From Intoshia linei (lineage: Eukaryota; Orthonectida; Rhopaluridae): a stretch of DNA of 30,515 nt. Made by a program: the position numbers and the translations under genes. The notes beneath the pieces are model-generated. The model searched no databases, was not told where the DNA came from, and saw only the letters and a list, made by a program, of their open reading frames with translations. The stretch covers positions 1-30,515 of the forward strand of contig LWCA01000362.1 in assembly GCA_001642005.1 (NCBI GenBank), read 5' to 3'. This document shows, piece by piece, positions 22,510 to 30,515 of the stretch (within the stretch, counting starts at the first letter, position 1; each line of letters starts with the position of its first letter).

Positions 22510-24288
22510 TTAATTAGTAAATTAATTTTTTCAAAATTATTTCGTGGACCAGTAAAAATTTTTCACGTAACAACATTTGAGAAAGCTGAGTAATCATATT
22601 CAAGAATATAATCTTGAAATGCGCAATTTGGAAAAATGAGGCCTCCATATTACAAAAATTTCGTCAAAAAAAAGGGTCTGTGAACCACTTATAATTAATA
22701 TATTTAAATTTTTATAAAAATCGATTTAATCCTAAAAATGTTACTATGTAACTTTTATTATTTATTCATTCTTAAATCGAAAATTTTAAATATTACTTGT
22801 GGGATAGAGAAGATTTCACATTAATTAAGTGTCTTACTCGAGTTTTTTCTTCGAAGTCTAACCTCGACGAAATTTTGGTAAATGGCGAGCTTTATTTTTC
22901 AAAAGTAAATACTAATACAAATATTTTTTTGAATATCATAGCTATTTTATGTATCTTTTTTGGGAATTATTTTCATTTCGATTGCTTCGATCTTGACAGG
23001 TCGGTTCTGATTAGTTTCTACTGTAAATAAAAAATTATTAATTTCACACCTACTTGTTGGGAACTACTATCTTATTAAGTTAAATTAAATGTATTATTGT
23101 AACGCATCGGAATGAATCAAATGCAAAATTATCCTTTTTTAATTCTAAGAATTCCTCTTGTATCAGTACATCAATTTCAGATACGTCACATATAAAAGGA
23201 TTGTGTCATAGTTTATTAATTTATTTCGTAGCCTGATATTCGTCTCCTCTAATTAATTTATTATTTTACTTCACCGAAGTATTCATACGTCGTTTAATAT
23301 TTATAAAATACATGTTTTTTTTTAAAGTGTAAATTGATTATTTTGTTTTCTAATCTTTATATATTATTTTTAATTAATTTTTATAATAATTTTCGAAACT
23401 TTCGTTGACTGTAAATGTATACAGATGTTATTCGATTTTTCTAAATTTTCGAATCTAAAAGATTATAAAAAATCATTCAATCAAAATGTAATTATTAGAT
23501 TGTATATAAGTAATTTAGTTATGTTATGTTAGTAATTTTATGTCTATTTATTCCAATTTATTTAAAAAATTCAGGATTCAGAGTTTAACTCCAAAATTTA
23601 GCTCTTTTATTGCATGTACATTGTACATTTTCTTTTATTGATAATTTTGGACATTATAACTTTGATATTAGTTTAATTAAGTTTTTATAATTAGATATTT
23701 TTACTAACAATGTTATTAACATTAATATAAGTAAGTAAATCATGAAATATTGTATCGCTTTCTACTATGGTTTTTGCATTTTTGACTATTATCCCGTCAT
23801 TTTCGTATTCCAATACAAGTGTACTTTACCAGTGTCCAATTTTTTGCATAATATAATGCGGCCTCCAACCACGTACCCCAACGAGTGACTATTGGTTGAG
23901 GTGGTATCCCGATTTCGTGGAACAACTCTGCTTGTTTTTTACATTTAAAACTGCTAGCTTTAACGTATGAAATAAATTGATCTTTATGGATATTTTTTTA
24001 AAAACGTTATTAACAGTTTCATTTATAATATAATTATTAAATAAAAAGTAAAATTTTCAAATATTCCGCTAATAATTATATAAAAGTTCTTTTTTGACAA
24101 TTTATATTGTATTTTGACAAAAACTTGCCCTACTAATTACTAATTAATTACTTACTGGTTCATAATCATAACAGTAAATAACGTAGGATATAATACATGT
24201 ATCAGATTTGTGATAAATTAATAAAATTTTTAAGTTTTAATGAATATAAAAAAACTAGTTTTATAAAAGAAAATATATATTTTAAATA
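22510..24288. other. Gene-free spacer, hAT debris and a GC-rich island
   Basis: No gene seen. A hAT-like right end (AAGTGGTTCACAGACCC on the minus strand) lies at about 22673-22690, with typical interior text near 22540. At 23855-23935 is an island of about 50 percent GC in otherwise very AT-rich DNA, ending in a run of Ts. The open frame at 22797-23030 has no homology I can see and lies in low-complexity DNA. Confidence 0.45.
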
Positions 24289-26046
24289 ATGAAGTCAAAA
24301 TTTGCAAATTTAGGATTCAAGAAAATTAAAAAGTTACAAAAGGATAATAAATTTGAACTACCAATAACCAACGTAAACAAGACTGAAAAACGTAACTTAC
24401 TAATAAAAAAATATCGATTGGAAATAGTGAGATATATAATGGACAATGAAGTAAATAAAGTATTAGCCACATTAAACAAATTAATATTATTAAATTTCGA
24501 TATAAATCAACCTGATGAATTGGGATTTACATTATTGCAAAGATGCTGTTCTCGAGGAAATGAACATGCTGTAAAAATGCTGTTACACAATGGGGCAAAT
24601 ACAGATGTAACGGGATCAGCTCACAAAAACACGCCATTACATGAAGCAGCATGGAATGGATTTTCTAAATGTCTAAATTTATTAATATTGGCTGGAGCAA
24701 AAGTAAACGCGTCAAATAAGTTAGGTTTTACGCCACTTCACCTAACTGCCCAAAATGGTCATAATCAATCTACTAGAATACTTCTTTTAGCAGGGTCTTA
24801 TGTAAAAAAGGTGAATAATTTCGGTGACACACCATTACAAACTGCTGCAAGATACGGCCATGCCGGAGTAACCAAATTGTTAATAATGGCTAAATCTGAT
24901 TTAAACCACAAAAATTACAATGGGGACTGTGCTCTCGATATAGTTCAAAGTTTAGGTACATAATTAATTTTCCTTCATATTTTTTGATTAGGATATCGCA
25001 AAATGTATCAAATGATGATAAAACATGGAGGGCATTTTACGAATTTTAATCCGTCAAAATGTATTAGACCTGTAAGCGACGAAAAAAAAATAGAAAATGA
25101 AAATCAGGTTATAAATAAACATAAATTATGTAAGGGTGGGGCAAACCGGTATAAAATTGAAAATGGAGATAAAAGTTTTAGAATGTATAATAAAATAAAC
25201 GACTTGTACAATGATGGTTTAGGATCATTATCGTCGTTGCAATCAGGTAATGAGCATATTCTTTTGCTGAAAAAATTTAGGAATCAAAATAAACCTAATT
25301 CTGTCCTATTTGATGATGACAATTTTCACAATGTATCCATTAACAGACGTAAAATAAATCCTGGCGGTGTTAATGAAAAACGTACTAGATGGTGTTCAGA
25401 CGAAACTGCGCTAACTAAAAAGTACTCCATTCATCGCACCGAACAATGGGTAAGTGAACGAGCAGAGAGAGTAAATATGCGCAGTCGTCAATTCCAAAAG
25501 AGGGACACGTTTCACTCAAGAGAGCAAAAAAATTATAGTGATTTAGATTCAATCAAATGTAACCAATCTAATACAATGATGTGTACCCCAAAAAATAGGA
25601 AATCACCGAAATACAATATTGAAATAAATATTGAAAATAAATCTCAAAATGACATGTGTCGCAACTGTACACATTCTAAAACTGAATCAAGCGTTAAATA
25701 CGAAAATTTAGATGATAAACTCATTAAAAAAGACATGTATGATTTTGTAAAAAAAAAAATACAATATTGGAATATTGATTCCGAATCAGGCCGTTATAGT
25801 TGTTCTAACCCTACGAGCGATTATATTTTATCCAGCGACAATGCTAATTTTCCGCAAAATACAAGCCTTGGCTTTTATAAAGACAAAATAAATTCAAAAT
25901 CTAACCAATCTTCCAAATCCATAAAGTCAAACACTTCTTCAATCATATCATCGTATCAATCCCGATTAATCGACAAAATGAAACTAAAAAGCAAATACAA
26001 ATACAAAAATGAAATCCAAGAATCTGGTTTTATAACATATATCTAA
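24289..26046 (+). CDS. ANKRD6: Diversin/ANKRD6-like ankyrin-repeat protein, 573 residues
   Basis: Probable Diversin (Diego in flies), an ankyrin scaffold of planar cell polarity and Wnt signalling. Two exons, 24289-24955 and 24992-26046, joined in phase by a 36-nt intron that removes an in-frame TAA; 573 residues. About five ankyrin repeats cover residues 76-236. The segment from 114 on (NTPLHEAAWNGFSK, then GFTPLHLTAQNGHNQSTRI, LLLAGS..VNNFGDTPLQ, AARYGH) follows vertebrate ANKRD6 closely, including the QSTRxLLLAGS signature. The intron falls in the last repeat (SLG|YRKMYQMMIKHGG). The C-terminal 330 residues are a polar, Lys/Asn/Ser-rich tail with no clear domain. An AATAAA at 26056-26061 follows the stop. 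It is convergent with HYDIN, 39 nt away. Other ankyrin families are less likely. Confidence 0.82.
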
Positions 26047-26055
26047 TAATGTGAC

Positions 26056-26061
26056 AATAAA
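26056..26061 (+). terminator. Polyadenylation signal of the ANKRD6-like gene
   Basis: AATAAA nine bases after the stop codon, in the 39-nt gap before the HYDIN stop codon on the other strand. Cleavage would probably fall inside the HYDIN 3' coding end. Confidence 0.6.
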
Positions 26062-26085
26062 AGTATATTTTTAAAAGTTGGAATT

Positions 26086-27446
26086 TCAATGTACATTGCT
26101 GCACAAGTAATAAATCCATTCGTATCTCGTATAATTTATTTGCTTTTCTTCTTCATTTTGAATAGCCTGCTTTTTAGAATTATTAGTTTTTGTTTCAATT
26201 TCATTAGCTTTTTTAGGCTCGTCAGTTTGAGTTATCAGAGGAATTGAACAGGAAACTATCAATTTACCAAGTTTTTGAAATTTGTCTTTAGTCTTATTTT
26301 CATTTGATTCTTGCACATTAGGTTCTTCGTAACTTATCGGAATCCGGCAATCTCGTCTAGGTCGAACCGTGTCGCTTTTTCGAGCCAAATGGAAATGAGG
26401 ACTATCAATATTGAATTCAAATGTTGTCGGTTGAAAAAATACATTTTTAAATGTTAAATTTATTGTTTGACCGGATTTAAATGTTAATGGGCCTTGTGCC
26501 TTTGGGCTGTCTGCTATAGCATGAAGAGACCATTTGTATACTCCTCCGGCTCCAGAGGATGCTTTTAAGATGGCCGTGGATGGACCCAACTTGCTTGGTT
26601 CGAATGTTACATCAAAATTTATTTCGGTTCCTCCGGGGCCAGAGCCTGCTGCAGCAGCTATTGAACGCTCTACTATAAAATCAGTATTGTCCATTTTACA
26701 AATGTATTCTGTTTTTTGACGTGCATAATTGAAAAATGTGAAATTTCTAGTGACATGTGATCCCAATACTGTTCGAAAGTTTACCTAGAATTATTTATTA
26801 ATTTCATAAAGAATGAGAATCTACAATGTAGATTGATGACAAGTTTTACAGAGGGATGATTTACCAGGTGATATGTAATAATTATAATATGTTTTTAAAA
26901 GATGTATAAGTATAGTTTCAGTAAAAATTAATACAAAAATCCATAAAATGCAAAATTAAATCCGATTTTACCAAATCTTATGAGCGACAACTTTTTAATT
27001 TCAAACACAAAATAAAAAATCCCCTTTCCAATATTTTTTAAAAAACACGATTTAATAAATCTTATAAGAAAAAACCTAAAATTTTTATCATAAATGTTTT
27101 ATATTTCATTTTCCCCTTGGGGTCCTTACACTATTTGAATCGGGAATCACTAAAGGAAAGGATAGTAGATGTAGTTATATCCACACCAAAGGTTCATATA
27201 AACTCGAAAAAAACGAGTCTAGGAAGGTTTCAACTAGAAAACCGAACTCTGCAGAGTTGCCATATAACTTATCATTAAACAATTATCATTTAAAGTAAAT
27301 TAAATTAAAACAGGTGATTCATATTGGGCTTCTGTTGCTGTTAATTCAAGTTCATACGGATATGATCCAAGTTCTGGACAATTAATTTCCATTTGAGATG
27401 TAAAATTTCCAGCTTTAAGTGGAAAATATTCCATAGCAATTACCCC
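26086..27446 (-). CDS. HYDIN: HYDIN C-terminal exons (partial at the 5' side)
   Basis: C-terminal end of Hydin, a giant axonemal protein of the ciliary central-pair apparatus built from Ig-like MSP/ASPM-type domains. Two exons: 27312-27446 (MEYFPLKAGNFTSQMEINCP, then ELGSYPYELELTATEA) and 26086-26784, joined in phase 0 across 527 nt, 277 residues in total. Conserved HYDIN features: NYARQKTEYICKMDNTDFIV, the Gly/Ala-rich AAAAGSGPGGTEI, VTFEPSKLGPSTAILKASS, QGPLTFKSGQ, FKNVFFQPTTFEFNIDSP, then GKLIVSC and a final WIYYL. A 40-residue Lys/Glu/Asn insert precedes WIYYL. The full protein is thousands of residues, so upstream exons must lie to the right. None was recognised up to 30515, where the DNA is transposon-filled: either a long intron or a truncated gene. 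CFAP47-like proteins share the fold but match less well. Confidence 0.82.
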
Positions 27447-28012
27447 CTAAATAAATAATTAAATATAAATTAAAATGAATTGGCTGAATCAATTAAATCT
27501 CGTCAAAACTTTGACACGTAGATTAAAACATCTAATTTTTCTGAACTGTCATACATTTTCATTAGAATGGCCCTGCGTTTTGTAATTTTCGGCTATTGTA
27601 GTTATTAAAGTATTTTCATGATGATATCAAAACAATTTCCAAGTTTGTGTAAAACCTATACTGCCATACTGCACCAGTTACCTTTTTATTTTTTGAACGA
27701 AATACTTATTATGAAAAATAAATTGTAATTTTTTAATTTTGGCGATCTACTACATCCTACATACTACTACTACATGTATAAAATCATCCCAAATGGACAG
27801 GTTGGGCATCCCTGGTGTATGTTAACTAAATACAAATGTATTATCTGTCATTTGTTTTAATTCAAAACAAATATAGGACTTTAATTTTCAAAATAATGAG
27901 TCATTTGGTATTTTCACCGTGAAGATGAAAGTTTTTGAGATTTTGCATAAATTGATATTTAAAAACTAGACTGAAATATTTAATTTTCCATAAATTCACA
28001 TTTTAGCAAATA
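27447..28012. other. Putative HYDIN intron with hAT end
   Basis: No exon recognised. On the minus strand a hAT-type end, CAGGGATGCCCAACCTGTCC, begins at about 27814. The stretch around 27480-27640 has a short open minus frame without homology. Confidence 0.4.
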
Positions 28013-29506
28013 CAGTATTCTCTCTATAACTCGTTAACTTAAAGTGGCCAGAAAAAATATTTACTTCAATTTTAGTTTATTTGGTGTTAAATAATGAAGC
28101 CAAAACTACTTATCTATGATGAGTTATCATTGATGACGAATAAAAATTTTCGGCTTAAAATTTATTCCAAAAAACTAAACGTAATAGTACGTATTTTTCT
28201 GGCCACTTTATCTAAATAAGTACTCATAAATACCATAGATAATTTTAATAAATAGATTACTTTTAATTACAGTCGATTATGTTCTATATGAACATCCTAG
28301 AATATGAACTAAGCTCAATATGAACAGGAAAATTTTGTTTGAACAAACATTGATTGGATATTTCGAAACTTTTAAGTATAACTAGTTAAATTGCAATAAA
28401 ACGTAAATTGTAATAAAAATTGTAAAATTTAATACAAAATAACTTAACTTACTTTGAAAAATGGTTTTAAAACTTTTAGTTTATGTTTTAAATCAGTGTT
28501 TCTCAACCTTTTTTACTGCGAGGTACGTTTATGAAATTTCAAAAAATCGCGGGACCTAAAAGCATGATCAATAATTTTTTTTTACATGTCGATAATATAA
28601 AACAATTTGATTTTTAATTCTTGGACGTGTTTTTGAGAGACATACACGAAGTTCTTCTACCGACAATAGCTTTGCCCGTTTAGTATGCTTAATTACTTTT
28701 AATGCATAAAATCCCAATTCACAAAAGTAGGATGTTGAAAATTTCAAACTAATTTTCAACTAATAACCAAAATTCATCAAGATTTAAGTTACCATGTTTC
28801 AATTTTAAAGTTCTGTCACTTGAAATACTAGAAAGTTCTCATTTCAATTTTCTTACAACTTTCTAATTATAAAAATCTATTTTATTTATACTTGGAAAGC
28901 TTCTTCGCCACCAAAATTCAAATACTCATAATTTCCCGGGAAACCCCTAATCATACCCTCCACGAGGTTTGATTATCAGTGGTGGATGCTACTCTTATAA
29001 GTAACATCCTAAATTTTTTTTAAGTCCTTTTTTTGAATAGTTAATAATGCTTTTTTCCAAGATCCCTATCTTCCCACAAAAAGTAAGGAACACACGGAAT
29101 TTAGCCGGTAAAACCAGTTGCCTCCATCACACTACGAAGAAGTACCCAGGCCCGTGAGAAATAACTTTTTAGTAAAATATCATTATAAAGAGGTAAGTAA
29201 CTTATTTAAATTATTTCAAGAGAGTTGGGCCAGTAAAAACCCATCTTTTTTACAATATTTCTCATAAAGATAATCGGAATTATTATTACTTTTTAACATT
29301 ATTTTTCACGTTCCCATACACACAACGTATAATACTTTTATTAAAACTCATTTGATTTAAATTTGAGAAATGATGTTGTTTTATTGCATACAACAGTAAT
29401 TTAGAACAACTTTAAATTAAAAAATATCGCATTTATATTTCACGGAACCCCAATTAAATTAAAAACCACTGTTTTAAATCAATGGCGAGTTGTGGAGAGA
29501 ATACTG
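28013..29506. mobile_element. Second Tigger-like element, interrupted by a hAT copy
   Basis: The left end reads CAGTATTCTCTCTATAACTC; the right end, on the minus strand, CAGTATTCTCTCCACAACTC. TA flanks both sides (28011-28012, 29507-29508). Inside, AAAGTGGCCAGAAAAA (28039) recurs inverted at 28193-28208, and another pogo-like end (CAGTCGATTATGTTC) lies near 28272. No transposase is readable. A hAT element occupies 28494-29471, only about 28 bp from the right end. Confidence 0.7.
28494..29471 (-). mobile_element. hAT element nested in the Tigger-like element, exact TSD
   Basis: The ends CAGTGTTTCTCAA and CAGTGGTTTTTAA are inverted, with exact 8-bp flanks TTTTAAAT (28486-28493 and 29472-29479). 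On the minus strand 28568-28759 encodes FSTSYFCELGFYALKVIKH, then AKLLSVEELRVCLSKTRPRI, the C-terminal dimerisation region of SCAND3/ZBED-type hAT transposases. The upstream transposase is not readable, so this is a degraded or internally deleted copy. Confidence 0.8.
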
Positions 29507-29924
29507 TAGAATATTCTAATAAATAAAAGACAAAAAACTCGGTTAGTCATTAGTAGGGCGAATTATGTCATAAAAATAATTTTCCTTTTTAATAATAAAA
29601 AATTGTTAGAAATGTATGAGGGAACTCTAATAAACACATTTAATGGGGTATATCGATTTTTCAAAAGTCATAAATGTCATATTTTTTTCTTAATGTAATG
29701 AGTTATTACTAGGGCAAGTTTTTTTTGCACCTATAAATCTGACTTTTTGTACCTAATAGAAAAATATTTTAACTTTTTGGACTTAAAAATTTTTTATTCA
29801 AAGAGCAACAATTGAAAATAATTATACTAACTATCCTATTTAGGACAAATTAATTAAAATTCACTGAAAAAAATATTATTAATTAGTTTAATTTATTGGT
29901 AAATAATAATGACAAACTATATAT

Positions 29925-30515
29925 TTTTTAATATTATCGGTTTTAAAATTTCTATCTTTTGCAATCAGTTTTTTAAGCATAGAGAAGCTTCGTTCTACGG
30001 CAGCTGAAGTTGATTGACAATTTTCCAATAGTTAATATATATACTGAAAAATATTATCATTCTTTAATTCACAAATAACTCTAATTTCATTGTTTTCCAA
30101 GCGTTTCATAATGCATAATTTGATATTACATGGATCTTCTTCAATATGGACATCTTTCATAGCTTTCCAGGCTTTAATTATAAAAAAAGAGTAATCTTCA
30201 CATTTTTAAATTAATTTATGTATCATTTTGTAGCCTGATATAATTTTTAATTTTGATGGTAATGTTTCTCTGGATATTGCACATTTGGCTTGTCTAACTA
30301 TGAGACCGTCACCTTCGAATTTGTTAACTATACGTTTTACAGTTGGTAAATGTTTTTCATAATAATTTGAAGCAGCTAACCAATTTCCTCATCGTGTAGC
30401 AACTGGCATTGGAAGTATCCAATTTCTGAGAATAGCGAATTTCTTTCACGGTTCTTCAGTATGGCCAATTTCAGTCTACATATCAATTCATCTACATTCT
30501 TGAAATATGCCTTCA
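29925..30515 (-). pseudogene. hAT transposase pseudogene, C-terminal part, cut by window edge
   Basis: The minus-strand reading from about 30420 down gives GNWLAASNYYEKHLPTVKRI, then long stretches ending CQSTSAAVERSFSMLKKLIA and KDRNFKTDNIKKYIVCHYY. The TR-x-x-WL motif and the final ERSFSMLKKL...RNF block are those of hAT transposases. It contains at least three in-frame stops (TGA in place of the motif Trp; TAA twice), so it is dead. It continues past the right edge. Confidence 0.75.

Noticed and set aside
22797-23030. 77-codon plus-strand frame
   Set aside because: It begins with a non-ATG codon, is low-complexity and shows no family features.
24282-24479. 65-codon minus-strand frame
   Set aside because: It is the shadow of the first exon of the ankyrin gene.
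26534-26719. 61-codon plus-strand frame
   Set aside because: It is the antisense shadow of the conserved HYDIN exon.
27203-27219. Hairpin ACTCG-A7-CGAGT as a bacterial-type terminator
   Set aside because: The window is eukaryotic; the hairpin lies in a HYDIN intron and short palindromes are common here.

Overview
The window reads as AT-rich nuclear DNA (by eye about three quarters A+T) from a ciliated bilaterian invertebrate. Three things point this way. Genes are split by spliceosomal introns, many of them only 34-42 nt with GT...AG ends. The recognisable proteins are animal ones: RNase T2, p70 S6 kinase, a Diversin/ANKRD6-type ankyrin protein, the C-terminus of the ciliary protein HYDIN, and an NPY/NPF-type neuropeptide. 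The DNA between genes is packed with animal-type cut-and-paste transposons (hAT, pogo/Tigger, piggyBac, Harbinger-like). An orthonectid such as Intoshia, or another small worm, would fit the tiny introns and AT bias, but that is a guess.

Layout. 1-2.7 kb: repeats and a doubtful three-exon small gene (+). 3.57-3.73 kb: first coding exon of a neuropeptide F precursor (-). 5.3-9.1 kb: an eight-exon RNase T2 (+), rebuilt from small exons and with all catalytic residues. It runs tail to tail, with a 4-nt overlap, into an unrecognised signal-peptide multi-pass membrane protein (-, 9.13-9.84 kb). 10.4-10.7 kb: last exons of a coiled-coil protein (-), next to a 600-bp hAT-like insertion. 11.8-14.4 kb: a Harbinger-like DDE relic and a hAT relic. 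14.5-15.35 kb: uncertain exons (-). 15.8-18.8 kb: ten-exon S6 kinase (-). 19.8-22.5 kb: fold-back tandem arrays, then a piggyBac relic holding a Tigger-like element that itself holds a hAT MITE. 24.3-26.05 kb: Diversin-like gene (+), convergent with HYDIN (-, 26.09-27.45 kb and presumably beyond the window). 28-30.5 kb: a second Tigger-with-hAT nest and a decayed hAT transposase at the right edge.

The genes do not form one pathway. The S6 kinase belongs to TOR growth signalling, Diversin to planar polarity/Wnt signalling, HYDIN to the ciliary central pair, RNase T2 to lysosomal or secreted RNA breakdown and NPF to neuroendocrine signalling. The recurring theme is very compact convergent gene ends set in transposon-rich spacers. 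No CRISPR array, rRNA, clear tRNA or prokaryotic operon was seen.
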